The notes under the pieces were generated by a model. That model worked only from the letters and a program-made list of their open reading frames with translations, had not been told where the DNA came from and did no database searches. Of a stretch of DNA of 15,765 bases, positions 7,532-14,782 are shown one piece after another. Position numbers and translations under genes: made by a program. Origin of the DNA: JAQBGV01 sp032128395 (GTDB lineage: Bacteria; Planctomycetota; UBA8108; UBA1146); contig JAQBGV010000202.1 in the NCBI GenBank assembly GCA_032128395.1, positions 1 through 15,765 on the forward strand, read 5' to 3'. The first letter of the stretch is position 1; every line of letters begins with the position of its first letter.

Positions 7532-9024
7532 GCCGCCTGCCCCCCGCCGGTCGCGAGTTGCAGCACCGCCTCCTCCGACAGCTCATCGCGGAGTAGCTCT
7601 CCCGCGATCCGTCCGTCGTGCATCACGAGGAGCCGGTCGGCGAGCGCGAGCACCTCCTCCATCTCGCTCGATGCGAAGAGAATCGCGAGCCCGTCCCCGG
7701 CGAGCGCGGCGAGGCGGCGATGGATCTCGAGGCGGGCGCCGACGTCGACTCCACGCGTCGGTTCGTCGAGCAAGAGGACGCGCGGCTCGAGCGGGAGCCA
7801 CTTCCCGAGCACGACTTTTTGTTGGTTTCCTCCGGAGAGTGTGCCGGCGGGACGCCGATCGTCCGAAGTGCGGATGTCGAGGCTCTCGATCACGCGTGCG
7901 CTCTCCGCCCGGGCCCGCGCCTCGATCGCGAGTCCGCGGCGGGAGAACCGCCTCCAACCGGGGAGTGCGATGTTCTCCCTCACCGAGCCGTCGAGGACGA
8001 GCCCCTGGTGCCCGCGCTCTTCGGGCACGAGCGCGAGTCCCGCTGCCACCGAGCGCCGCGGATTCCCCGCGGGGACCTCGCGCCCGAACACCCGCACGGT
8101 CCCCGAAGTCCTCGCTCGCACCCCGAAGATCGACTCGAGGAGTTCGGTCCGGCCGGCCCCGACCAATCCGGCGAGTCCGACGATCTCTCCCGAACGCGCG
8201 GTGAGGTCGATCGTCGGCCCGGCCGGGGCGAGGCGCAGTCCAACGACTTCGAGCACGGTGTCCCCCGGGACGTGGCCCACGCGATCGGATGCGTCGAGAT
8301 CCCGCCCGACCATCCAGCGCACCATGCGGTCACGATCGATCTCCTCGTGGGACAGCTCTCCGGCGCGCCGCCCGTCGCGGAGCACGACCACCCGATCCGC
8401 CACGCGGGAGACCTCGCCGAGCCGGTGGGAGATATAGACGATTCCGGTGCCATCGCGCCGCAACTCGGCGCAGAGTTCCATCAGCCGTTCCGTCTCCGCG
8501 GCGGAGAGACTCGAGGTCGGCTCGTCGAGGATCAGGAATCGCGCTTCTTGTCCGAGCGCGCGTGCGATCTCCACCAGCTGCCGGGGGCCGATCGCCAGCG
8601 CCGCGGTCGGAGTGTGGGGGGGGATATCGAGCCCGACGCGTACGAGGAGCGCCCGGGATTCGCGTTCGATCCGCGCACGGTCGATCCAACCGCAGCGTCG
8701 CGGCTCACGCCCGAGGAAGATGTTGGCCCCGACATCGAGGTTGTCCGCCAGGTTGAGCTCTTGGTGGATCAGCGCGATTCCGGCGGCGATCGCCTCGCGA
8801 ACTCCCCGCAGGTGGAGGGGACGGCCGTCGATACGGAGTTCGCCTTCGTCGGGAGCGTGGATCCCGGCGAGCACCTTCATCAGCGTGCTCTTCCCCGCGC
8901 CGTTCTCGCCGATCACCGCGACCGCTTCGCCGGCGCGCACCGTCAGGTCGACTCCGTCGAGCGCCAGCACCCCGGGAAAACGCTTCACGATTCCCCGGGC
9001 GGAGAGGACGGCGGGGGTGGTCAC
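7528..9024 (-). CDS. RbsA-family sugar ABC transporter ATP-binding protein (two domains)
   Basis: This cytoplasmic ATPase powers the CUT2 importer. The GTG start at 9024 overlaps the binding-protein stop (GTGA) and gives 498 residues, matching the roughly 500 usual for RbsA, XylG and MglA. Domain 1 has Walker A GENGAGKS (39-46), Q-loop HQE (87-89), a signature region IGPRQLVEIARAL (145-157), Walker B LILDEPTS (164-171) and switch His200. Domain 2 has the degenerate Walker A GLVGAGRTELLE (286-297) normal for this family, the signature LSGGNQQKV (396-404) and Walker B LLLDEPTRGVD (417-427). An upstream extension of the open frame beyond 9024 would overlap the binding-protein gene and is not part of the gene. 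Both halves look intact. The substrate is unknown. Confidence 0.95.
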   Translation of the reverse strand: MTTPAVLSARGIVKRFPGVLALDGVDLTVRAGEAVAVIGENGAGKSTLMKVLAGIHAPDEGELRIDGRPLHLRGVREAIAAGIALIHQELNLADNLDVGANIFLGREPRRCGWIDRARIERESRALLVRVGLDIPPHTPTAALAIGPRQLVEIARALGQEARFLILDEPTSSLSAAETERLMELCAELRRDGTGIVYISHRLGEVSRVADRVVVLRDGRRAGELSHEEIDRDRMVRWMVGRDLDASDRVGHVPGDTVLEVVGLRLAPAGPTIDLTARSGEIVGLAGLVGAGRTELLESIFGVRARTSGTVRVFGREVPAGNPRRSVAAGLALVPEERGHQGLVLDGSVRENIALPGWRRFSRRGLAIEARARAESARVIESLDIRTSDDRRPAGTLSGGNQQKVVLGKWLPLEPRVLLLDEPTRGVDVGARLEIHRRLAALAGDGLAILFASSEMEEVLALADRLLVMHDGRIAGELLRDELSEEAVLQLATGGGQAA

Positions 9025-10028
9025 TCCTTGCCGAGCTTCTTCGCGAGGTCGGCGCGGAACGCGACGACCTCGGCTTTGCGGATGGCGCGGGCGGGGATGT
9101 GGACGAACGATGCGGGGCGCGACGTCGGGGCGCCGGAAACCGAGGTCAGTCCCGCGAGGATCTCGATCGACCGGTACCCGTACCCGTAGGGATCCTGCAC
9201 CACCGTCCCCTCGACGATCCCCGCCTCGATCCCCGCGAGCGTCTCGTCCGCCTCGTCGAATCCGATGACCTTCACCCGCCCGGTCTTCCCCGATTGCGCG
9301 AGCACCTCGAGGATCGCCGGCGCGTTGTAGGCGAAGAGCCCGACCATGCCATCGAGATCGCCGTGCCGGCTGAGCGCATCCTCGACGTTCGCCTTGGCCT
9401 TGGCGGTGTCCATCTGGTCGGTGTAGGTCCCGACGATCGTGAATCCGTTCCCTTCGATCACTCCATCCGCCGGATCGAACCGGTCGGGATCCGGATCGCG
9501 CCCGAGGATCTGGTCGATCACCCCCTGGCGACGGCGCCTCGCGTTGTCCTGCTCCATCCGCCCGACGAAGATCGCGATCTTGCCACCATCGGGAAGCGCC
9601 TCTTGAACGATTTCGCCGCAGAGTCGCCCGCCGTCGTAGTTGTCGACCCCGATGAAGCAGATGCGCTTCGAGTCGGGGGCGTCGGAGTCGTGGGTGATCA
9701 GCTTCGTCCGCGCCGCGACCCCATCGAGGAACTCGGTCTGGTTCCGTGGGTCGATCGGACTGACCGCGATCCCGTCGACCCCTTTCACCAGCAGATCCTC
9801 GAGGATCCGCTTCTGATCGGCGACGCCGCCGGTCGGCATGTGGAAGGACGCCTCGACCCCGTACTTCTCGGCCGCGTCCTCGACCCCGATGCGCGCGAGC
9901 ACCCAGAAGTCCGCCGCACCGTTCGTCACGAACGCGATGCGCTTCGCCGGACCACCGGCACCCTCGGGGGCTCCAGAATCGCACCCGAACGAACAGAAGC
10001 ACAGGCCGAAGACCAGGATCGTGCGCAC
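9021..10028 (-). CDS. RbsB-like periplasmic sugar-binding lipoprotein
   Basis: This is the solute-binding component of the importer, Peripla_BP_4 family. It is 335 residues long from a GTG start. A hydrophobic signal of 16 residues ends at Cys16 (S-F-G-C, an imperfect lipobox), followed by a Gly/Pro-rich linker, so it is probably a lipid-anchored binding protein. Family features are the opening strand RIAFVTNGAADFW (30-42), the repeated lobe pattern DGIAVSPIDP, the partner-strand motif THDSDAPDSKRICFIGVDN, and the hinge-side VIGFDEADETL. A GAGGGG-like ribosome site precedes the start, only 19 nt after the SDR stop, so it is in the same transcript. Predicted specificity is a monosaccharide or small polyol; sequence alone does not decide. 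Confidence 0.92.
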   Translation of the reverse strand: MRTILVFGLCFCSFGCDSGAPEGAGGPAKRIAFVTNGAADFWVLARIGVEDAAEKYGVEASFHMPTGGVADQKRILEDLLVKGVDGIAVSPIDPRNQTEFLDGVAARTKLITHDSDAPDSKRICFIGVDNYDGGRLCGEIVQEALPDGGKIAIFVGRMEQDNARRRRQGVIDQILGRDPDPDRFDPADGVIEGNGFTIVGTYTDQMDTAKAKANVEDALSRHGDLDGMVGLFAYNAPAILEVLAQSGKTGRVKVIGFDEADETLAGIEAGIVEGTVVQDPYGYGYRSIEILAGLTSVSGAPTSRPASFVHIPARAIRKAEVVAFRADLAKKLGKE

Positions 10029-10047
10029 GGAGCCCCCCTCGTGATGG

Positions 10048-10812
10048 CTATCCGACCGTCATGCCGCCGTTGACGTGAATCGACTGACCGGTTACGAAGC
10101 TCGCCGCGTTGCTCGCGAGGAACACCACCGCTCCCCCGAGATCCTCGGGGACCCCCCAGCGGTCCATCGGGATCAGTTCGCGATACCCATCCTTCACTTC
10201 CTGGGGGTCGTTCTGGTGTCGCTCGACCGGGATCCACCCCGGAGAGATCATGTTGACGGTGATCCCGAACGGCGCGAGCTCGGTCGCCATGCTGCGCGAC
10301 CACCCGTTCTGTCCCCCCTTGGCGGCGACGTACGCGCTGAAGTTCCCGACTCCGCGGGCGAAGACTTCGCTCGTGATGTTGATGATCCGCCCCCACTTTT
10401 GATGCCGCATGTGGGCGAGGGCGGCCCGGGTGAGCAGGTACGGGCTCTTCACGAAGAAGTCGATCATCGATTGATAGAACGCCCAGTCGTAGTGATCGAT
10501 CGATTTCTGAGGCTGGGCGGGGGTCGCGTTCACCACGACGATGTCGACCGGCCCGAGGGTCTCGGCGATCTCGGAGAACATGCGGTTCACACCGCTCTCG
10601 TCGACCGCGCTCGCCCGGAAGAGCGCTCCGGAATAGCCCGCTGCATCGAACTCGGAGAAGGCCTCTTCGGCCCGTTCCTCGTTGTGCACGTAGTTCATCG
10701 CGACCTTGGCTCCGGCCGCGCCGAGCGCGAAGGCCATCGCCTTGCCGAGACCAGTGGTCGAGCCGGTGACGAGTGCGACACGGTGGGAGAGGTCGAACGG
10801 CCCGCGTTCCAT
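10048..10812 (-). CDS. SDR-family NAD(P)-dependent oxidoreductase
   Basis: This is a classical short-chain dehydrogenase/reductase of 254 residues, first gene of the sugar operon. The ATG at 10812 is chosen because GGAAGGA (10819-10825 on the minus strand) sits 6 nt upstream and because the Rossmann strand then starts at residue 11; the longer frame to 10902 adds only low-complexity residues. Motifs are the cofactor loop TGSTTGLG (16-23), Asn95 of the NAG-type motif (here N-A-T), and the catalytic triad Ser148, Tyr161 and Lys165 (YVAAK). PGW at 191-193 and the C-terminal SFVTGQSIHVNGG segment are typical. Next to a sugar importer and a mutarotase, a sugar or sugar-acid dehydrogenase is plausible, but this is inferred from context. 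NAD versus NADP use is unclear. Confidence 0.92.
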   Translation of the reverse strand: MERGPFDLSHRVALVTGSTTGLGKAMAFALGAAGAKVAMNYVHNEERAEEAFSEFDAAGYSGALFRASAVDESGVNRMFSEIAETLGPVDIVVVNATPAQPQKSIDHYDWAFYQSMIDFFVKSPYLLTRAALAHMRHQKWGRIINITSEVFARGVGNFSAYVAAKGGQNGWSRSMATELAPFGITVNMISPGWIPVERHQNDPQEVKDGYRELIPMDRWGVPEDLGGAVVFLASNAASFVTGQSIHVNGGMTVG

Positions 10813-10825
10813 GGCGAGTCCTTCC

Positions 10826-10861
10826 GCGTGGGGTGGTGCAGAACACCCTAAGACCCCACGC
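10826..10861 (-). promoter_or_regulatory. dyad/hairpin abutting the ribosome site of the sugar operon
   Basis: Two exact 9-nt arms, GCGTGGGGT (10826-10834) and ACCCCACGC (10853-10861), enclose an inner pair GGTG (10835-10838) and CACC (10844-10847) around a CAGAA loop. The arm next to the gene ends exactly where the GGAAGGA ribosome site of the SDR gene begins. It could be a repressor operator or a leader hairpin that controls access to the ribosome site. A weak TGGACT/TAGGGT promoter-like pair overlaps it on the minus strand. The dyad is certain as sequence; its function is inferred. Confidence 0.5.
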
Positions 10862-10929
10862 CCAAAAGTCCACCTCCCCAGGTCGGACCCGGGCCCTCGC
10901 AAGCCCGGTCAGCGCCTGTGCAACCGGGT

Positions 10930-10947
10930 CGCAGCTGGAGACTGGCT
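10930..10947 (+). repeat. 18-nt inverted repeat, left copy
   Basis: This 18-mer, CGCAGCTGGAGACTGGCT, is the exact reverse complement of 14634-14651. The two copies flank the tandem pair of FG-GAP genes at about 3.7 kb distance. Both are intergenic, and similarity stops abruptly at both ends. Confidence 0.75.
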
Positions 10948-10961
10948 CCGGACAGCGGTGC

Positions 10962-11035
10962 CTGGTCCCAGCTTCTGCTGAACCGGGTTCGGCAGCCACC
11001 GGACCGAACATGGGACCAGCTCGCCCGTGGCGAGC
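10962..11035. repeat. nested hairpin cluster downstream of FG-GAP gene
   Basis: Three dyads lie within 74 nt. An outer 9-bp pair is formed by CTGGTCCCA (10962-10970) and TGGGACCAG (11011-11019). Inside it, 10975-10995 is a near-perfect palindrome with 10-nt arms CTGCTGAACC and GGTTCGGCAG around one G, with one T-G wobble. Next to it, GCTCGCC (11019-11025) and GGCGAGC (11029-11035) form a perfect 7-bp stem 15 nt past the stop of the minus-strand gene. That last stem could help terminate transcription, though no T-run follows. The cluster resembles a REP-like intergenic element. No other copy is visible in this window. Confidence 0.5.
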
Positions 11036-11050
11036 CAGCCCAGCCACTCC

Positions 11051-12793
11051 TCATGGACAGGCCGGAGAATTCCCGCAGTCGAGCCCATCCGCGGTCGGAT
11101 CCACTCCACACCCCGAGAACGGTGCCGGCGGGTTCATCCCGAGCGAGAAGAGGTACGCGAGCAGGTACACCGGGTCCGAGATGTCCCCGCCGCCGTCGTC
11201 GTTCGCGTCGTTCGCGTCCTCGCACCCCGGCGGACCCTGCCCCTGGAACAGAACCGCGAGCATCGAGATCGCATCTGCGAGATCGGTCATCCCGTCCCCG
11301 TTCGCGTCCGCGCGGATGAACTCGGTCGGAGGGGCGGGGGCGCCGTTTCGGTAGATGATCACCACGTCGGCGAGTTCGTCGACGAGCGCCAGGTCCAGAT
11401 CACCGTCCCCGTCGATGTCCATGATCGTCGCGCACGAGGCGGCGGACGGAGCAGGGAACTCCTGCCCGAAGGTGAAGTTGCCGAGTCCATCGTTGATCCA
11501 GAGCCCCCAGTCCCCCGAGAAGCTCGAGATCATCCAGTCGAGGTCTCCGTCGCCATCGAGGTCACCGACATCGGTCGCGATCGCGGAGGGATCGGTGGCG
11601 ATGTAGCTCGGCGCCGCGACCGTCCCGTCCCCGCCCCCGAGGTTCACCGAACCGGTGTTCGCACCGGAGTTGCCGCTCGTCACGTCGACGTGCCCATCGC
11701 CGTTCAGATCCCCGAGGGCGAGCATCCACGTTCCACCGACCCCCGGCTCGCTGTCGGTGACCGTGAACGTGCCGTCGCCGTTCGAGGTCAGCACGATGAT
11801 CTGCCCCGAGCTGATCGCCCCGACCACCAGGTCCAGGCGTCCGTCCTCGTTCATGTCCGCGGCGGCGATCGCGCGCTCGGCGCTCCCCCCCGGGTCGAAG
11901 AAGGTCGGAGGGCCGAAGTGACCGGTGCCGTCGTTCAAGAGGACCGAGACGGTGCCGTTGCCGGTGTTCGTGTTCGCGAGGTCGATCGAACCATCGCCGT
12001 TGACATCGAGCACCGTGATCCCGAGCGGGGTCGGTCCGACCGGGATCTCCGGGAGCGCCTGAAAGGTGCCATCTCCGTTTCCGAGGAGGACCGAGATGGT
12101 GTTCGAGACCGCGTTGGCGACGACCAGGTCGGTGTTGCCGTCGCGATCGAAGTCGGAGGGTTCGTTCGGGCTCCCCTGCTCCCCGAGCGGCGCCGGTGGA
12201 ACCACCATCGGGCCGAGGGTTCCGGTGCCATCCGCGAGGTTCAAGTACACCCGCAGGTCCTCGCTGATCTCGTTGATCACCGCGAAGTCGAGGTGGCCAT
12301 CGTTGTTCATGTCCGATCCGACTCCACCGTAGGAGCGGGTGACCTGACCCGGCGCGGTGCGCGTCGAGAACTCTTGGATGAGCGTGAACTGCAAACTCGC
12401 CGGCGCCGCGGCGGTCCAGAAGAGGAACGAGTAGCCCCCAGGAGCCAGGTCGGTGCCGTCGAGGGCGGTCACCGCCTCCGACAGGATCACCATCACGGTC
12501 TCCCCGGCGGAGAAGGGATCGGTCGGGGTGAGCGTGACGGTGTTCCCCGACGGCGCGAAGGAGAGGGTCCCCTCTGCGGATCCGCTCCAGCGCCCGAACG
12601 CCCAGAAGCTTGCGGTGGTGATCGACGCGGGATCGATCGCGCGGTCGAAGGTCACCGTGATCGATGTGGTGACCGGCGCGGTGAGCGCGTTGCTCGCAGG
12701 TGAGAGGTTGGTGACGGACAACCCCTGACCGGAGGCGACCCCGGTGACCGCGAGCAGTGCGATGATGACGAGCGTGCGGATGACCTGCCGCAT
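11051..12793 (-). CDS. Secreted Big_5/FG-GAP protein with dockerin-like C-terminus (580 aa)
   Basis: This is a likely cell-surface or extracellular protein. ATG 12793 is preceded by GGAGG. Residues 1-22 are a Sec signal peptide (cleavage near A-S-G-Q). Residues 24-130 form a Big_5 type Ig-like domain, with TFDRAIDPASIT and GGYSFLFW. Seven FG-GAP/VCBS calcium motifs follow at about 161, 214, 263, 313, 362, 411 and 459, matching a seven-bladed propeller. Residues 492-580 form a two-repeat dockerin-like module with full 12-residue calcium loops at 496-507 (DANGDGMTDLAD) and 529-540 (DANDDGGGDISD), then a tail with CG, C and C-P. This C-terminal type recurs in planctomycete exported proteins, from memory, and may be a sorting or anchoring signal. 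It follows its paralogue by 47 nt, so both are probably co-transcribed. The ligand is unknown. Confidence 0.88.
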   Translation of the reverse strand: MRQVIRTLVIIALLAVTGVASGQGLSVTNLSPASNALTAPVTTSITVTFDRAIDPASITTASFWAFGRWSGSAEGTLSFAPSGNTVTLTPTDPFSAGETVMVILSEAVTALDGTDLAPGGYSFLFWTAAAPASLQFTLIQEFSTRTAPGQVTRSYGGVGSDMNNDGHLDFAVINEISEDLRVYLNLADGTGTLGPMVVPPAPLGEQGSPNEPSDFDRDGNTDLVVANAVSNTISVLLGNGDGTFQALPEIPVGPTPLGITVLDVNGDGSIDLANTNTGNGTVSVLLNDGTGHFGPPTFFDPGGSAERAIAAADMNEDGRLDLVVGAISSGQIIVLTSNGDGTFTVTDSEPGVGGTWMLALGDLNGDGHVDVTSGNSGANTGSVNLGGGDGTVAAPSYIATDPSAIATDVGDLDGDGDLDWMISSFSGDWGLWINDGLGNFTFGQEFPAPSAASCATIMDIDGDGDLDLALVDELADVVIIYRNGAPAPPTEFIRADANGDGMTDLADAISMLAVLFQGQGPPGCEDANDANDDGGGDISDPVYLLAYLFSLGMNPPAPFSGCGVDPTADGLDCGNSPACP

Positions 12794-12796
12794 CAG

Positions 12797-12809
12797 AACC
12801 TCCAAGGTT
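12797..12809 (-). promoter_or_regulatory. small hairpin containing the ribosome site (downstream paralogue)
   Basis: On the minus strand AACCT and AGGTT pair around a TGG loop, so GGAGG, the ribosome site of the gene starting at 12793, lies inside the dyad. The paralogue has a similar element at 14596-14607. The stem is short, so any effect on translation is speculative. Confidence 0.3.
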
Positions 12810-12840
12810 GGGGACCGGCTCCGCATGGCCCGGCGCCGCT

Positions 12841-14592
12841 TCAGGGGCAAGAGGAAGAGACGCAGGGAATCAGATCGGGAACAGATTCCTGCCCGCAGTC
12901 CGGAAACGGTGGTGGGGGCACCGGTGACGGTTGCATCGGTGAGCTGAAGAGAACAGCCAGGAGGAAGACCGCATCCGCGATGTTCATCAAGCCATCGTCG
13001 TTCGCGTCGTGCGCCTCGAAGCATGGGCCAGCGACCAGTGGGGGGGCGCTCGACACCGGGAAGAGCAAGGCCAGGATGAAGATGCAATCGGCGATGTTCA
13101 CGGCCCCATCATCATTTGCGTCACCCCGAATGAAGTCGGACTGCGGCGCTTGGGGACCGTTCCTCAGAATGATCGTCGGGAATCCTAGGGGGATCATGGC
13201 CAGGTCCAATTCTCCATCCGTGTCCGCATCGAGGATCGTTGCACCCCAACCGCTCGTGATCGGGAAGTGGGGGTGCAGGAGCGGGGTGATCACCTGCCCG
13301 AGAGAGAAATTCCCGAGGCCGTCGTTGATCCAGAGGGCCCAAGGACCGGAGACCCTCGTCAGGATCCAGTCGAGATCCCCGTCCCCGTCCAGATCCCCGA
13401 GATCGGTCGCTCTCGTATCCGGACCGGTGGCGACGAAGGTGGGCGGCCCGAGGGTTCCATCGCCGTTGCCGAGGAGCACCGCCCCGTTCTCCGCGAACGA
13501 GTTCGCGCTCGTGACATCGATGTGCCCATCTCCGTTCAAGTCCCCGACGGCGAGCATCACCGTTCCGTACACCCCGGACACGGTGTCGGTGAGCGTGAAG
13601 TTGCCGCTCCCGTCGGACGTGAGGACCACGATCTCTCCCTGACCGAGCGCACCGACCACCAGGTCGAGGCGCCCATCTTCATCCATGTCGGCGACGGCGA
13701 TGTCCCATGCCGCGATCAACCCTGGACCGAAGAAGGTCGCTGCGGCGAAAGCACCGGTACCATCGTTCGCCGCCACGGAGAGCGTCGAGGCTCCTGCGTT
13801 GGAGTTGACGAGGTCGAGATCTCCATCCCCGTCCACATCGAGGACCGCGACGGAGCGGGGGATCGCTCCCACCGGGATGCCGGGCTGCACCTGAAACGTC
13901 GCGTCCCCGTTCCCCGCTCGCACGATGAGGGTGTCCGAAAATGCATCGGCGACGACCAGGTCGAGATTTCCGTCGCGGTCGAAGTCGGCGACCGCCGCCG
14001 GGCTCGCCGACGACACGAACGGGGTCGCGGGGCCGGCGAAGAAACTGAAGCCACCCAAACTCGCTCCGTCGTTCAAGAAGACTCTGAGCTCGGACGAGCC
14101 GAACGCCAGGTCGGTGTGCCCATCGCGGTCCCAGTCGGCCGCGATCCCCTCGGTGCCCGCCTCAAAGATGGTGTCGACCTCGGTGAACTGCAGGTCCGCG
14201 GCAACCGCGACGACCCAGAATTGGAACGAGTACCCCCCCGGGGCGAGGTTCGTCCCGTCGAGCGCGGTGATCGCCTCGGAGAGGATGACCATCACCACTT
14301 CGCCCGCCGAGAACGGGTGCTCGGGGGTGAGGGTGACGGCGTCCCCCGCGGGCGCGAACGAAAATGCGCCGCTGACCGGGCCGCTCGCACGACCGAACGC
14401 CCAGAAGCTCGCAGAGGTGATCGATACCGGGTCGATCGCGCGGTCGAAGTTGATCGTGATCGCTGCGTCGACCGGCGCGGTGACGATGCGGGCTGCGGGA
14501 GAGAGGCCGGTGACCGCCAACCCCTGTCCATCTGCGAACCCGGTGACCGCGAGCGACGCCAGGAGAGCGAGCGTGCAGATGATCGGCCGCAT
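12841..14592 (-). CDS. Secreted Big_5/FG-GAP protein with dockerin-like C-terminus, paralogue (583 aa)
   Basis: This tandem paralogue lies upstream of the 11051-12793 gene. ATG 14592 is preceded by GGAGG; the longer frame to 14703 lacks a signal peptide at its start and would read through the 18-nt repeat. The architecture is the same: signal peptide 1-22, Big_5 domain about 24-130, seven FG-GAP motifs (about 153, 203, 252, 302, 351, 400, 454) and a dockerin-like end with calcium loops at 491-502 (DANDDGAVNIAD) and 529-540 (DANDDGLMNIAD). By hand count residues 1-126 match the paralogue at about 70%. The last blade and the tail are more diverged: the tail has a proline run and lacks the D-P-T-x-D motif. 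It is probably exported and surface-associated; the ligand is unknown. Confidence 0.88.
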   Translation of the reverse strand: MRPIICTLALLASLAVTGFADGQGLAVTGLSPAARIVTAPVDAAITINFDRAIDPVSITSASFWAFGRASGPVSGAFSFAPAGDAVTLTPEHPFSAGEVVMVILSEAITALDGTNLAPGGYSFQFWVVAVAADLQFTEVDTIFEAGTEGIAADWDRDGHTDLAFGSSELRVFLNDGASLGGFSFFAGPATPFVSSASPAAVADFDRDGNLDLVVADAFSDTLIVRAGNGDATFQVQPGIPVGAIPRSVAVLDVDGDGDLDLVNSNAGASTLSVAANDGTGAFAAATFFGPGLIAAWDIAVADMDEDGRLDLVVGALGQGEIVVLTSDGSGNFTLTDTVSGVYGTVMLAVGDLNGDGHIDVTSANSFAENGAVLLGNGDGTLGPPTFVATGPDTRATDLGDLDGDGDLDWILTRVSGPWALWINDGLGNFSLGQVITPLLHPHFPITSGWGATILDADTDGELDLAMIPLGFPTIILRNGPQAPQSDFIRGDANDDGAVNIADCIFILALLFPVSSAPPLVAGPCFEAHDANDDGLMNIADAVFLLAVLFSSPMQPSPVPPPPFPDCGQESVPDLIPCVSSSCP

Positions 14593-14595
14593 GGA

Positions 14596-14607
14596 ACCCT
14601 CCAGGGT
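14596..14607 (-). promoter_or_regulatory. small hairpin containing the ribosome site (upstream paralogue)
   Basis: On the minus strand ACCCT and AGGGT form a 12-nt palindrome around GG, and the GGAGG ribosome site lies within it. The surrounding 23 nt up to the ATG align without gaps with the leader of the downstream paralogue. The dyad is short and its role is inferred. Confidence 0.3.
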
Positions 14608-14633
14608 CGGGGACAGCAGCACACACCTGCGTG

Positions 14634-14651
14634 AGCCAGTCTCCAGCTGCG
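14634..14651 (-). repeat. 18-nt inverted repeat, right copy
   Basis: AGCCAGTCTCCAGCTGCG is the exact reverse complement of 10930-10947. It lies 41 nt upstream of the start of the upstream FG-GAP paralogue, so it would fall in that gene's leader or promoter region. Confidence 0.75.
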
Positions 14652-14752
14652 GGCGGAAGTGGGGATCGAGTCCATTGTAGAAGCGCGAAGTGAACCGGGC
14701 CACGAGTATCAGCCAGCGCGCCTGCGTCGGGGCGGGGGCGCTGGGCTAGAAA

Positions 14753-14782
14753 TCCCGATCCCTCGGATCGGGAGCACTTTTT
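14753..14782 (+). terminator. perfect 9-bp dyad plus T-run in the HTH-EIIA leader
   Basis: The arms TCCCGATCC (14753-14761) and GGATCGGGA (14765-14773) pair perfectly around a 3-nt loop. Five T's follow at 14778-14782, the form of an intrinsic terminator on the plus strand. No plus-strand gene lies upstream within the window after 5306, so it could be a leader attenuator for the gene at 14856, or a barrier to antisense read-through. The dyad could equally be an operator: an extended -10-like TGCTAGACT follows at 14791-14799. Confidence 0.5.

Noticed and set aside
6552..7586. 736-residue reading of galM extended back to 7586
   Set aside because: The extension runs through the permease gene in another frame; the real start is the ATG at 6551 with a signal peptide.
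9025..10002. N-terminal extension of the RbsA-like ATPase to 10002
   Set aside because: It overlaps the complete binding-protein gene, and the family length is reached from GTG 9024.
10861..11050. Integron attC site in the hairpin-rich spacer
   Set aside because: No matching R/L core pair of the GTTRRRY/RYYYAAC type could be found, and there is no integrase nearby.
11054..11325. True cellulosomal dockerin at the FG-GAP C-terminus
   Set aside because: The calcium loops fit, but no cohesin, scaffoldin or glycoside hydrolase is present and the Cys-rich tail is not typical of clostridial dockerins. It is described as dockerin-like only.
11027..12703. 558-codon open frame antisense to the first FG-GAP paralogue
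   Set aside because: It mirrors the aspartate-rich calcium motifs, and a similar shadow lies opposite the second paralogue (13267-14634). Neither has a ribosome site or a domain.
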